A stretch of DNA of 40,348 nucleotides from Actinomycetota bacterium (GCA_005888435.1 VAXO01000023.1:1-40348); one strand, 5' to 3'. Shown: positions 23,589-31,718, counted from the first letter of the stretch. Translations and numbers: made by a program. Notes: generated by a model from the letters alone, not told the origin.

Positions 23589-24449
23589 ATGGCAGCCGTC
23601 GCCTACCAGGGCGAGCCCGGCGCGTACGGTGAGGAAGGCGCGCAGGGCCTCTTTCCCGCCGCGGACCACCAGCCGTACCCGTCGATCCGCACGGTCTTCG
23701 AGTCGGTCGAGGTCGGGCGCGCTCAGTGGGGGCTCGTCCCGATGGACAACTCCCAGGCGGGCAGCATCAACGAGACGTACGACCTCTTCCTGCGGCACGG
23801 CCTGCATCTCGTCGGCGAGACGATCGTGCGGGTCGACCACTCTCTGCTCGCGCTGCCCGGCACGGCGATCGACGACGTGCACGAGGTGATCTCGCATCCG
23901 CAGGCAATCGCCCAGTGCGAGGAGTTCCTGAGCGCCCTCGACGCGAACGTGCGCGCCGAGTACAACACCGCAGGCGCGGCGAAGAAGATCGCCGAGGGGA
24001 AGCTCCAGGGCGTCGCCGCGATCGCCTCCCGCCGCGCGGGCGAGCTGTACGGGCTCGAGCCGCTTGCGGAGCGGATCCAGACGTACCCCGACAACTCGAC
24101 CCGCTTCGGTGCGCTCTCGCGCGATCCCGCTCCGCTCGCGGAGCCCGAGAAGTCGTCGCTCGTATTCGGCGTCGGCCATGTCTCGGGCTCGCTCTACCGC
24201 TGTCTCGGCGCGTTCGCGGAACGCCACCTCAACCTGACCAAGCTCGAGTCGCGCCCGCGCCCCGGTCGTCCGTGGGAATACGTTTTCTATGTAGACGTCG
24301 AGGCGCCGGCACAGCTCGCGGCGATGGTCGACGCCCTCGAGGCGCTGAGCGAGCACGCGACGTTCACACGCGTGTTGGGGACCTACGCCAGCGCGTCGGC
24401 CACATCGGCCAGCTCGGCACCCCGACCGACCGTGAGCCCGGCCAGATAG
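23589..24449 (+). CDS. pheA: Prephenate dehydratase
   Basis: A 286-aa monofunctional prephenate dehydratase that makes phenylpyruvate in phenylalanine synthesis. The N-terminus AYQGEPGAYGEEGA, the GLVPMDNSQAGSI segment (45-60) and the catalytic NSTRFGALSR (169-178, with the essential T-R-F) are diagnostic. The ACT regulatory domain carries the phenylalanine-binding ESRPRPGRPWEYVFYVD (220-236). The last 30 or so residues are Ala/Ser/Pro rich and lie over the opposite-strand DUF6457-like gene (67-base tail overlap). No strong RBS precedes the ATG, which is 11 bases after the MFS stop. Confidence 0.95.
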   Translation: MAAVAYQGEPGAYGEEGAQGLFPAADHQPYPSIRTVFESVEVGRAQWGLVPMDNSQAGSINETYDLFLRHGLHLVGETIVRVDHSLLALPGTAIDDVHEVISHPQAIAQCEEFLSALDANVRAEYNTAGAAKKIAEGKLQGVAAIASRRAGELYGLEPLAERIQTYPDNSTRFGALSRDPAPLAEPEKSSLVFGVGHVSGSLYRCLGAFAERHLNLTKLESRPRPGRPWEYVFYVDVEAPAQLAAMVDALEALSEHATFTRVLGTYASASATSASSAPRPTVSPAR

Positions 24450-24610
24450 CAGAGCAGCGGCGCGTTCGTCCGGTCGCCGCTGTCGTGCGCGGCAACGCGG
24501 GCGATGTCGAGCAGCGTGCGCACGTCGGCCGGGGAGAGCTCGAGCTCCTCGGCCGGAACCCCGCTCGCTCGAGCCATCGCGTCCCGCGCCGACTGCAGCC
24601 ACTGATCCAC
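24383..24610 (-). CDS. Small DUF6457-like protein
   Basis: A 75-aa, mostly helical protein. It opens VDQWLQSARDAMARASG and contains ELSPADVRTLLDIARVAAHDSGDRTNAPLLCYLAGL. I recognise the RTNAPLLCYL segment as that of the DUF6457 family, which in actinobacteria occurs beside or fused to MobA-type molybdenum-cofactor guanylyltransferases. That fits fdhD and mobA next door. Function unknown. The GTG start at 24610 is 18 bases from the divergent fdhD start, so a shared promoter region is tiny. The 3' end overlaps pheA antisense. The longer open frame upstream is the shadow of fdhD. Confidence 0.75.
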   Translation of the reverse strand: MDQWLQSARDAMARASGVPAEELELSPADVRTLLDIARVAAHDSGDRTNAPLLCYLAGLTVGRGAELADVADALA

Positions 24611-24628
24611 GGCTGGCAGGCTATCCGT

Positions 24629-25402
24629 GTGAGCGAGGCGCCGCCCTACTCCGCCGTTCGGATCGACGTCGTGCGTCTGCCTGGTGCGCACTCGGAGCGC
24701 GACGCGGTTGCGGTCGAGGAGCCGCTCGAGATCCGCATCAACGGCGAGCCGATCGCCGTGACGATGCGTACGCCGGGCGACGACGAGGAGCTGGCGCTCG
24801 GGTTCTGCCTTACCGAGGGCCTCGCGCCGCGCAGCGCGGCGCCGCCGTCCGACCTCGCTGCGAACACGGTCGAGGTGGTCGCCGACAGGAGGCCCGTGGC
24901 GCGGAACTTCTACACGACGTCGTCGTGCGGCGTCTGCGGAAAGGGCGCGCTCGAAGCAGTCGCGGTCGAGGCGGCGCACGTGAACGCCGAGCTGCGCGTC
25001 GCGGCGGCGCTCGTCTCCGGGCTGCCGGAACAGCTGCGCGCCGCACAGGCCGCCTTCGCGGCGACGGGCGGTCTCCATGCCACCGGCCTCTTCTCGGCGA
25101 GCGGCGATCTGCTCTGCGTGCGTGAGGACGTCGGCCGCCACAACGCGATGGACAAGGTCGTCGGCTGGGCCTTCGGCGAAGGAATGCTGCCGCTGGAGGA
25201 GGCCATTCTCTGCGTCAGCGGCCGCCTCTCGTTCGAGCTGGTGCAGAAGGCCGCCGTCGCCGGGTGCCCGCTGCTCGTCGCGGTCGGAGCCCCGTCGTCG
25301 CTCGCCGTCGAGCTCGCGGCCGACCGCGGCGTGACGCTCTGCGGCTTCGTGCGCGACGGACGCGTCAACGTCTACACGGAGCCGTGGCGCATCACGGAGT
25401 GA
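24629..25402 (+). CDS. fdhD: Formate dehydrogenase accessory sulfurtransferase FdhD
   Basis: A 257-aa protein that passes sulfur from a cysteine desulfurase to the molybdenum cofactor of formate dehydrogenase. The active loop is SSCGVCGKG with C100 and C103. LALGFCLTEG, DVGRHNAMDKVVG and SFELVQKAAVAGCP are other family motifs. GTG at 24629 begins SEAPPYSAVRIDVV. The stop overlaps the mobA start (GTGA). It implies a molybdenum or tungsten formate dehydrogenase elsewhere in the genome; none is in this window. Confidence 0.95.
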   Translation: MSEAPPYSAVRIDVVRLPGAHSERDAVAVEEPLEIRINGEPIAVTMRTPGDDEELALGFCLTEGLAPRSAAPPSDLAANTVEVVADRRPVARNFYTTSSCGVCGKGALEAVAVEAAHVNAELRVAAALVSGLPEQLRAAQAAFAATGGLHATGLFSASGDLLCVREDVGRHNAMDKVVGWAFGEGMLPLEEAILCVSGRLSFELVQKAAVAGCPLLVAVGAPSSLAVELAADRGVTLCGFVRDGRVNVYTEPWRITE

Positions 25403-25908
25403 CGGGCGTCCTCCTCGTCGGCGGCGCGAGCAGCCGCTTCGGCTCGCCGAAAGCGCTTGCCCGCCTCGACGGCGAGACGCTCGCGGAACGCGCCTGGCGC
25501 ACGCTCTCCGAGGCGTGCGACGAATCGCTTGCGGTCGGAAAAACAGGCGACGGGCTGGAGCTGCCGTTCCCGGTAATCGACGACGGCATCGACGTCCGCG
25601 CGCCGCTTGCCGGGCTCGTTGCCGGCCTCCGCGCCGCGCGCCACGACGTCTGCGTCTTCATGCCCGTCGACTGCCCACTCGTCTCGGCCGGCGCATTGCA
25701 AGCCCTCGCCGGGGCGGCCCCGGCGCATCCACAGACCGGCCCGTTGCCCGGCGCCTACCATCGCGCACTGCTTCCGGAGCTCGAGCGAAAGCTCGAGCGC
25801 GGCGACTACTCGCTGCGCGACCTCGAGGCCGCGATCGTCGAGCTCGACCCCGGCGAGCTCGCGAACATCAACACTGAGGCCGATCTACGACGGGTTGAGC
25901 TGCGTTGA
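25399..25908 (+). CDS. mobA: Molybdenum cofactor guanylyltransferase
   Basis: A 169-aa nucleotidyltransferase that attaches GMP to molybdopterin to form the bis-MGD cofactor. The nucleotide-binding signature is LLVGGASSRFGSPKALARL (variant LxGGxSxRxGxxKA). The metal-binding aspartate is in MPVDCPLV, and NINTEADL sits near the C-terminus. It is slightly shorter than E. coli MobA (194). It starts at GTG 25399, inside the fdhD stop, so the two are coupled and serve the same enzyme. The last 24 bases overlap the end of the opposite-strand peptidase gene. Confidence 0.93.
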   Translation: MTGVLLVGGASSRFGSPKALARLDGETLAERAWRTLSEACDESLAVGKTGDGLELPFPVIDDGIDVRAPLAGLVAGLRAARHDVCVFMPVDCPLVSAGALQALAGAAPAHPQTGPLPGAYHRALLPELERKLERGDYSLRDLEAAIVELDPGELANINTEADLRRVELR

Positions 25909-27816
25909 GAAGAACGACGTGATCGCGTCGTAGCAGCGCACGCGGTTGGGCAGCTTCAGCACGTCATGGCCTTCGTCCGGGAAAACGAGGTACTCGACGT
26001 CCTTGCCGAGGCCGCGCAGGTAGTCGACGACATCGTGTGACTCCTGCTCGACGACGCGGGGGTCGTTCTGCCCCTGGATCACGAACAGCGGGCACTGAAT
26101 GTTTGCGACGTGAGTCTTGGGTGACCGGTCGACGAGGAAGTCGCGATCCTTCTCCGGATCGCCCAGGAACAGCGAGAAGTACGGCTTCCAGGTCGCCGGC
26201 ATCCGCTCGAGGAACGTGAACAGGTCGTACGGGCCGAACATGTCCACCGCCGCGCGCCAGAGCTCAGGGTGGCGGCCGGCGAGCGTGAGGGTCATATAGC
26301 CGCCGTACGAGCGGCCGATCACGCCCGCGCGCTCGACGTCGATGCGGTCGTCCTTCGGCAGCACCTCCGTCATCGCGTGGACGTGGTCGAGGCGGTCCTG
26401 TCCGCCCCAGTCCCGATCCACGCGCCGGGTGTAGTCGAGGCCGTAGCCCGTCGAGCCCCGCACGTTCGGGACGAAGACGGCGAAGCCCTCGAGCGCCAGG
26501 ATCTGGATCAGCGGCATCGAGAACCACGCGAAGTTGGGTCGCTCCTGGCCCTGCGGGCCGCCGTGGATGTAGTAAACGAGCGGGCGCGGGCCCTCGTAGC
26601 CGAGCTCCGCTGACGGGAGGTAAAGGCGTGCCGAGACGCGGAGACCGTCGTGCGACTCGAACGACGCGTCCTCGCCCGCAGAGAGCAGCTGCGGCGGCAG
26701 CCCGAGCGCGCGCTCCCTCGTGCGCGGCGCGACGGCCCCGTCGTCGCCGAGCATGTAGAGCTGGGTCGGCATCGTCGCCGTGCAGAACGACGCGGCGAAG
26801 CGGCCGCTCCCCTCGTCGACATCGAGCCCGTGCACCATTCCCTCCGCCAGCTCGCCGTCGCCGATCAACACACGGTCGAGCGAGAGGGAACGCGACTGCT
26901 CGTCGAACGACGCGTCGTACACCCACGAGACGCCGTCGATGTTGTAGACGGCGGCGAAGCGGTCGTCTTCGAGATGCCGGAGGCGCTCGAGCTCTCCGAC
27001 ACCCTCGTGCACGGCTCCGTCGACCGTCACCGGCTCGAGCTCCCCGCCGTCGAGCGGCAGATACGCAGGGGTGCCCTTGTCGTCGAACGCCGTCGTGACG
27101 ACGAGAAGCCCGCCGTCGCTCGTCGTCATGCGAACCGAACGGAAGCCGGGCCGCGGGTACTCTCGCCCTTCTTCGCGCTCCTCGATGGGCGTGCCATGCC
27201 AGACCCTGCGCTCACCGTCGAGGACCTCGTAGAGGATGTCGTCGCCGAGCAGGTATTCGTCCTGGAAGAACACGCGCGAGTGGTCGCTGCTCCACGCGAC
27301 CGGCACCGCGCCGTACTTGCTCGCGTGCAGCTCCTCCGCTTCGCCGGTGCGCAGATTGCAGCGGAGCCCGTGAATGAGCGATTCCTTGCGCGACTCGGCC
27401 GCAAAGTACGCGATCGCCGCGTCGTGATCGACGTCCACGAGGTGCGAGCGATAGCCCTCGAAACGGTCCCCGGCGAGCGGCTCCGGGAAGCCGCCGTCGA
27501 GCGGGAGGACGAACGGACGGTAGATCTCGTCGCCGTCGTGGTCGATCATCACGACGATCTGGTCGAGCTCGGACAGCACGTAGAACGAGTGGCCCCCGAT
27601 CAGCTCCGGATTCTGCAGTGCGATCTGCGGCGGCAGCAGGGGCTCGGGAACGCCGCCGGATTCGTCCATCGCAAAGAGGCTCAGGTGTCCCGAGAGGCTG
27701 GAGATGAAGTACAGCCGGCCGTCTGCGAGCTGCGGTTCGAGGAACAGCCGAGCGGACAGCAGCGATTCGATCCGGTCTGCCGTCCGGCCCTGCAGCGTCG
27801 CGCGCTGCGCCACCAC
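25885..27816 (-). CDS. S9-family (prolyl oligopeptidase-type) serine peptidase
   Basis: A 643-aa cytoplasmic peptidase with an N-terminal beta-propeller and a C-terminal alpha/beta hydrolase (about 390-643). The catalytic triad is visible: S503 (GRSYGGYMTL), D585 (GQNDPRV) and H617 (PDEGHDV). YYIHGGPQGQERPNF gives the oxyanion region. The layout resembles acylaminoacyl-peptidases and dipeptidyl peptidases of S9. No signal peptide. Two adjacent GTG codons (27816 and 27813) can start it; the first follows GGTAGGG. It starts 11 bases after the F420-enzyme stop, so the two probably form an operon. Confidence 0.9.
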   Translation of the reverse strand: MVAQRATLQGRTADRIESLLSARLFLEPQLADGRLYFISSLSGHLSLFAMDESGGVPEPLLPPQIALQNPELIGGHSFYVLSELDQIVVMIDHDGDEIYRPFVLPLDGGFPEPLAGDRFEGYRSHLVDVDHDAAIAYFAAESRKESLIHGLRCNLRTGEAEELHASKYGAVPVAWSSDHSRVFFQDEYLLGDDILYEVLDGERRVWHGTPIEEREEGREYPRPGFRSVRMTTSDGGLLVVTTAFDDKGTPAYLPLDGGELEPVTVDGAVHEGVGELERLRHLEDDRFAAVYNIDGVSWVYDASFDEQSRSLSLDRVLIGDGELAEGMVHGLDVDEGSGRFAASFCTATMPTQLYMLGDDGAVAPRTRERALGLPPQLLSAGEDASFESHDGLRVSARLYLPSAELGYEGPRPLVYYIHGGPQGQERPNFAWFSMPLIQILALEGFAVFVPNVRGSTGYGLDYTRRVDRDWGGQDRLDHVHAMTEVLPKDDRIDVERAGVIGRSYGGYMTLTLAGRHPELWRAAVDMFGPYDLFTFLERMPATWKPYFSLFLGDPEKDRDFLVDRSPKTHVANIQCPLFVIQGQNDPRVVEQESHDVVDYLRGLGKDVEYLVFPDEGHDVLKLPNRVRCYDAITSFFSTQLNPS

Positions 27817-27826
27817 GTGGAAGACC

Positions 27827-28813
27827 CTACCGAAGCTCGGGCAGGACGGACTCGCCGTAGACGCGGATGGCCGCATGCGGGTCGTCCCCGGAGACGTTCA
27901 TCAGCACCATGGTCGTGGCGCCGAGCTTCTCCAGCATCCTGATGCGCTTGACGTGCTTCTCGGGGTCGCTCGAGGCGATGATCTGCTTGGTGAACTGCGA
28001 GTCCGAGACCTCGGACTCGCCGTGCCGGTAGATCTCCCGCGGGTCGGCGACGGGATCCGTGTAGTGCTCATCTACGAGCGTGCCCTTCCACTCGCGCGCC
28101 TGCTCGAGCGCGGCGTCGTCGGAATCTGCGACCGAGAAGACGCTCTGGAGGATGATCTCGCCGGGTTCGCGCTTCGCCTGCTCGCACGCTTCGCGATACG
28201 CCGCAACGATCTTCGGCGCCTGCTGCGGATCGCCGAGCGTCCAGACGCCGTCCGCGAGGTGCCCCGCCAACTCGGCGGCGCCCTCGTGGAAGGCGGACAG
28301 GTACACGGGAACGCGCCGTCTCGGCAGCGAGTAGAGGACGGCGCCTTTCGCCTTGAAGTAGCGCCCGTCGAAGTCGACGGTCTCACCGCGAAGGAGCCGC
28401 GTGATGATGATCAGCGCCTCCTCCGTGCGCGCGAGCTGCTCGGCCGGCGAAGGCCATTCCATCCCGGCAGGCATCTCGTTCATCGCCTCGCCCGAGCCGA
28501 CTCCGAGGAACGCGCGACCGGGGGCGAGAAACTCGAGCGTCGCGGCGTTCTGAGCGACGACGACAGGGTTGTAGCGATGGACGATCGCCGTAACGCCGCT
28601 GCCCAACTTGGCGTGGTCGGTCGCATGGGCGGCGGCCCCGAGCCACACCCAGGCGCTGCCGGAGTTCGTCGGCGCCGTCTCGTCGGTCCACCACGGCGCG
28701 AGATGGTCGCTGCAGCAGATCCCGTCGAACCCGGCCTGCTCTGCCTCGACGGCCTGGCGCAGCAAGTCGTCCGGAGGGAAGCGCTCATGTGCGAGCGCGA
28801 TCCAGTGGGACAC
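27827..28813 (-). CDS. LLM-class F420-dependent oxidoreductase (G6PDH-like family)
   Basis: A luciferase-like TIM-barrel flavin/F420 enzyme, 328 aa from GTG 28813. AVEAEQAGFDGICCSDHLAPW is the N-terminal signature of the F420-dependent subgroup; GSGEAMNEMP and VPVYLSAFHEGAAELAGHLADGVW are further family stretches. Closest described relatives are F420-dependent glucose-6-phosphate dehydrogenase-like proteins; the actual substrate is unknown. An ATG at 28873 would add 20 residues but overlaps the start codon of the divergent acetyltransferase and lacks family similarity, so I chose the GTG. Implies F420 biosynthesis in this organism. Confidence 0.85.
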   Translation of the reverse strand: MSHWIALAHERFPPDDLLRQAVEAEQAGFDGICCSDHLAPWWTDETAPTNSGSAWVWLGAAAHATDHAKLGSGVTAIVHRYNPVVVAQNAATLEFLAPGRAFLGVGSGEAMNEMPAGMEWPSPAEQLARTEEALIIITRLLRGETVDFDGRYFKAKGAVLYSLPRRRVPVYLSAFHEGAAELAGHLADGVWTLGDPQQAPKIVAAYREACEQAKREPGEIILQSVFSVADSDDAALEQAREWKGTLVDEHYTDPVADPREIYRHGESEVSDSQFTKQIIASSDPEKHVKRIRMLEKLGATTMVLMNVSGDDPHAAIRVYGESVLPELR

Positions 28814-28871
28814 CTGGTCCGGCTGGTGCTTACGGGCCCAACGGACGGCCCGGACCGACGAAAGTACGCCC

Positions 28872-29480
28872 ATGGGCTCCGACTACCCGCCCTCCGGCGG
28901 CCCAAACGATTTGCGGCCGCCGGGTCCGCTCGTAGGCCGCATCGTGCGCGTCGAGCCGATCGCCGAGCGGCACCGCGAAGGGCTGCGCGAGGCGGCCGAG
29001 CGCGAGCCGCAGATCCATCGCTTCACGAACATGTACACCCTCGGGTTCGACGGCTGGTTCGACCAGGCGCTCGCGAACGACAGTGAAGTCCCGTTCGTCG
29101 TGCACGTCGACGGCCGGCCGGTCGGCTCCACGCGCTACCTGAACATCGAGCCGGCGCATCGCAGGACGGAGATCGGCTGGACGTGGCTCGAGCGTGCACA
29201 GTGGGGCACGGGCGCCAACATCGAGACGAAGTACCTCTTGCTGCGGAACGCGTTCGAGCGTTGGAATGCGATGCGGGTCGAGTTCAAGACGGACGCACGC
29301 AACCTGCGGGTGCGCGGCGCGCTGCTCGGCATCGGCGCGACCTTCGAAGGCGTCTTCCGCAAGCACATGGTCCTGCCCGACTCGATTCGCGACTCCGCGT
29401 GGTACGCGATCGTCGACAATGACTGGCCGCGGGTGAAGGAGCTGCTCGAGCGGAAGATCGAGCGGCACGCGCGCGGCTAG
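28872..29480 (+). CDS. GNAT-family N-acetyltransferase (RimJ/RimL-like)
   Basis: A 202-aa acetyltransferase. VGSTRYLNIEPAHRRTEIGWTWLERAQWGTGANIETKYLLL contains the beta-4 strand and the acetyl-CoA pyrophosphate loop region (QWGTGAN). FERWNAMRVEFKTDARNLRVRGALLGIGATFEGVFRKHM is the typical RimJ/RimL C-terminal half. The acceptor is unknown. The stop TAG (29478-29480) and the TAG of the opposite-strand BtpA gene share the palindrome CTAG. Confidence 0.88.
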   Translation: MGSDYPPSGGPNDLRPPGPLVGRIVRVEPIAERHREGLREAAEREPQIHRFTNMYTLGFDGWFDQALANDSEVPFVVHVDGRPVGSTRYLNIEPAHRRTEIGWTWLERAQWGTGANIETKYLLLRNAFERWNAMRVEFKTDARNLRVRGALLGIGATFEGVFRKHMVLPDSIRDSAWYAIVDNDWPRVKELLERKIERHARG

Positions 29481-30304
29481 CGCGCCTGCCGGACCTCGGC
29501 CATGAACCGCTCGGCCCGTTCCGAGTCGACCGGATTCCACGTCCCGCCGTCCACCTTGAGATCGGAGCCGACGATGACTCCGTCGGCGACCGCGAGGAAG
29601 TCGGCGGCGTTCGTCGACTTCACGCCCGTGTTGGCGAAGACCGGCGTCCCGGGGCAGCCTCGCTTGGCCTCGCGCAATGCCTCGAGCGACGGCTCGGCCC
29701 CGGCCATCGGGCCGGAGACGAGGATCACGTCGGCAAGGCTCGAGACGCTGGCCGAGCGCGCCGTCGTGGCGACGTCCCGTGTGCCGACGGACGAAGCGAA
29801 CTCCGGCGTGATGTTCATGAACACCCGCACATGCTCGGCGTTGAGGTTCCGCCGACGGCGAAGCAGGGTCGCCGCGTCGGGCGCCCAGAGTCCCATGTCG
29901 GACTCGTACACGCCCGTCGCGACCTCCCGGATGAACGACGCGCCGGTGGCGACTGCGACCGACAGCGCAGCCTGAGCGTCCCAGAGATAGTCGACGCCGA
30001 ACGGCCGGTCCCGCGGGGCGACCTCCGTCACGACGCGAGCCATCATCGCGATCCCCTCCTGCGTCGCGCTCAGCTGGTAGGGCCGGTCGTTCTCGTTGCA
30101 GAAGAGCACGGCGTCGAACCCCGCGCTCGTCAGGAGCTCCACGTCGCGGCGCACGGCCGCGACGATCGCGTCGGGGCCGCCGTCCTCGTCATAGAGCGGC
30201 GTGCCCGGAAGAGCCGGCAGATGCGCCATCGCGATCGCCGGCTTCTGGACGTCGAAGAGCGGGGGAGCGTCGCTCCCCCGCCCCGAACCGGCGCTACGCC
30301 GCAA
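29477..30304 (-). CDS. BtpA/SgcQ-family protein
   Basis: A TIM-barrel protein of 275 aa if started at TTG 30304. Family hallmarks are KPAIAMAHLPALPGTPLYDEDGG at the N-terminus, GFDAVLFCNENDRPY, GASFIREVATGVYESDMG, and the C-terminal TPVFANTGVKSTNAADFLAVADGVIVGSDLK. The family includes photosystem I assembly factor BtpA and sugar-cluster protein SgcQ; the reaction is not established. The start is unresolved: ATG 30229 would cut into the first strand, while TTG 30304 places the HU terminator hairpin inside the gene. Confidence 0.8.
   Translation of the reverse strand: MRRSAGSGRGSDAPPLFDVQKPAIAMAHLPALPGTPLYDEDGGPDAIVAAVRRDVELLTSAGFDAVLFCNENDRPYQLSATQEGIAMMARVVTEVAPRDRPFGVDYLWDAQAALSVAVATGASFIREVATGVYESDMGLWAPDAATLLRRRRNLNAEHVRVFMNITPEFASSVGTRDVATTARSASVSSLADVILVSGPMAGAEPSLEALREAKRGCPGTPVFANTGVKSTNAADFLAVADGVIVGSDLKVDGGTWNPVDSERAERFMAEVRQAR
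30259..30281 (-). terminator. Hairpin terminator downstream of the HU gene
   Basis: GCGGGGGAGCG and CGCTCCCCCGC form an inverted repeat around a single central base (in practice an 8-bp GC stem with a 7-base loop). It starts 13 bases after the HU stop on the minus strand and is followed there by TCTTCG, not a strong U tract. It lies within the possible 5' end of the BtpA gene. Confidence 0.6.
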
Positions 30305-30623
30305 GCCGGCGGCGTGCCGCCGCCACCGACGGAAGCGCCGCCTTGGCCTTGGCCAGCGGCCGTGCCTTGACCGTGACCGACGCGGGCTTCGGCCCGATGG
30401 TGATCTCCTCGCCCGTCGCGGGATTCCGTCCCTTGCGCGCCTTCGTCGCCTCCTTCACCCTCACCGTCAGCTGGACGACCCCACCGATCTTCACCTTCTC
30501 GGCGTCGGCAAGCTGATCGAGGACGATTTCCTCGAGGGCTTCGAGAACGGCCTTCGTGTCGGCCTTGGACAAACCGGCTCGATCGGCGATCTCGCCGACG
30601 AGCTGACTCTGAGTGAGCGGCAT
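30294..30623 (-). CDS. HU-family DNA-binding protein
   Basis: A 109-aa nucleoid protein. The HU core begins MPLTQSQLVGEIADRAGLSKADTKAVLEAL, and the DNA-contacting arm signature reads GRNPATGEEITI. After the core, about 20 residues rich in Ala, Lys and Arg (KARPLAKAKAALPSV) form a short basic tail, longer than in E. coli HU (90) but much shorter than mycobacterial HupB. A strong RBS AAGGAG lies five bases before the ATG at 30623. Likely monocistronic, given the hairpin after it. Confidence 0.93.
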   Translation of the reverse strand: MPLTQSQLVGEIADRAGLSKADTKAVLEALEEIVLDQLADAEKVKIGGVVQLTVRVKEATKARKGRNPATGEEITIGPKPASVTVKARPLAKAKAALPSVAAARRRLAA

Positions 30624-30715
30624 GAAGCTCCTTCGTTCGCGGTTACGGTCGCGGGGCATTGAAACCGACGGGCCGACGGCGTGCCGCAGTTCCCTCACCG
30701 CACCTTTCTAGTTAC

Positions 30716-30741
30716 ACGCGCGCGAGCCACGCGCGCGAGCC
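30716..30741. repeat. 13-base tandem direct repeat in the HU/LysE intergenic region
   Basis: ACGCGCGCGAGCC occurs twice back to back. The region 30624-30770 between the divergent HU and LysE genes otherwise shows no clear promoter; TAACTA on the minus strand near 30713 is a weak -10 candidate for HU. Confidence 0.5.
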
Positions 30742-30770
30742 GCGAGTCCCGGGAGGCATGATCTGCCGAG

Positions 30771-31364
30771 ATGCACCTGCTGCCGTTCCTCGCGGTGTCG
30801 GCAATCGTCGTCGTCACGCCGGGCGTCGACATGGCCCTCGTGACGAAGAACGCGCTGTTGCACGGCCGGTCGGCGGCACGCGCGACGGCCATGGGTGTCA
30901 ACCTCGGGATCTTTCTCTGGACCCTGGCGGCTGCGCTCGGGCTTGCCGCGGTCATCGCAGCGTCGGCAGTCGCATTCACCGCGATCAAGCTCGTCGGCGC
31001 GCTGTACCTCGTCTACCTCGGCCTGCGCGCGCTCTTCGGCTCCCACGAGCCGGCGATCGCCCCTGCAGGTGGCAGCGCGTTCCGACAGGGCCTCGCGAGC
31101 AACTTGCTCAATCCGAAGATCGCCGTCTTCTTCACCAGCCTCCTGCCGCAGTTCGTCGACGCGGCGCATGCCGAGCCGCAGGACCTCCTGCTGCTGGGCG
31201 TGCTCTTCAACTGCATGGGCGTCGTCTGGCTGCTGACCTATGCCGAGCTGGCCGCCCGGGGCCGCGACGTCCTCGCCCGGCCGCGCGTCAAGCGGGCGCT
31301 CGACCGGCTCAGCGGCGTCGCGCTCGTCGCCCTGGGCTTCCGCCTCGCTCTCGAGCGGAAATGA
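30771..31364 (+). CDS. LysE/RhtB-family amino-acid exporter
   Basis: A 197-aa inner-membrane exporter with five to six hydrophobic segments. VVVTPGVDMALVTKNALLHGR near the N-terminus is the LysE/RhtB signature, and GLASNLLNPKIAVFFTSLLPQFV in the middle is equally characteristic. The family exports basic amino acids, homoserine/threonine or related compounds; the substrate cannot be assigned. Divergent from the HU gene. Confidence 0.92.
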   Translation: MHLLPFLAVSAIVVVTPGVDMALVTKNALLHGRSAARATAMGVNLGIFLWTLAAALGLAAVIAASAVAFTAIKLVGALYLVYLGLRALFGSHEPAIAPAGGSAFRQGLASNLLNPKIAVFFTSLLPQFVDAAHAEPQDLLLLGVLFNCMGVVWLLTYAELAARGRDVLARPRVKRALDRLSGVALVALGFRLALERK

Positions 31365-31412
31365 CCCGAGCGTGTCAGGCGCCGCGCGGGTGGCCGGCGC
31401 CATCCTGGGGAC

Positions 31413-31718
31413 ATGCCGGCGGAACTCAACGAGACGCTCGTGTTCGAGCTCCCCAGCTCGGTGCGAGCTCAAGATCTCTGCGAGCGACTGCGGCTCCGCT
31501 GGCATTGTGATTCGTACGACTGCGCCGACGTCGTCCTCGTCGCAGCCGAGCTCCGGCCGCGCGCAGACGACCTCGGTCTCCTGCTGCGCGCGGTCAAGCT
31601 GTGGGCAGGGGACGCCGCGATGGCCCTCATCCGCTTCCACCTCGACGGGCGCTCGTACATCCTCGAGTCGGGCGTCGGCCCGCTGACGGTGGAGAGCGAC
31701 CGCACCGTCTCGTTCTGA
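31413..31718 (+). CDS. Small hypothetical protein
   Basis: A 101-aa protein I do not recognise. The sequence is balanced and foldable: MPAELNETLVFELPSS, then RAQDLCERLRLRWHCDSYDCADVVLVAAELRP, RADDLGLLLRAVKLW, and a C-terminal FHLDGRSYILESG. It has three cysteines, no signal peptide and no membrane segment. It sits 48 bases after the LysE gene and ends 6 bases before the opposite-strand cytochrome. Probably real because codon use (G/C at third positions) and an ordinary composition fit a coding frame. Confidence 0.65.
   Translation: MPAELNETLVFELPSSVRAQDLCERLRLRWHCDSYDCADVVLVAAELRPRADDLGLLLRAVKLWAGDAAMALIRFHLDGRSYILESGVGPLTVESDRTVSF

Noticed and set aside
30716-30741. CRISPR-like or iteron repeats
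   Set aside because: Only two copies, directly abutting, with no spacers.
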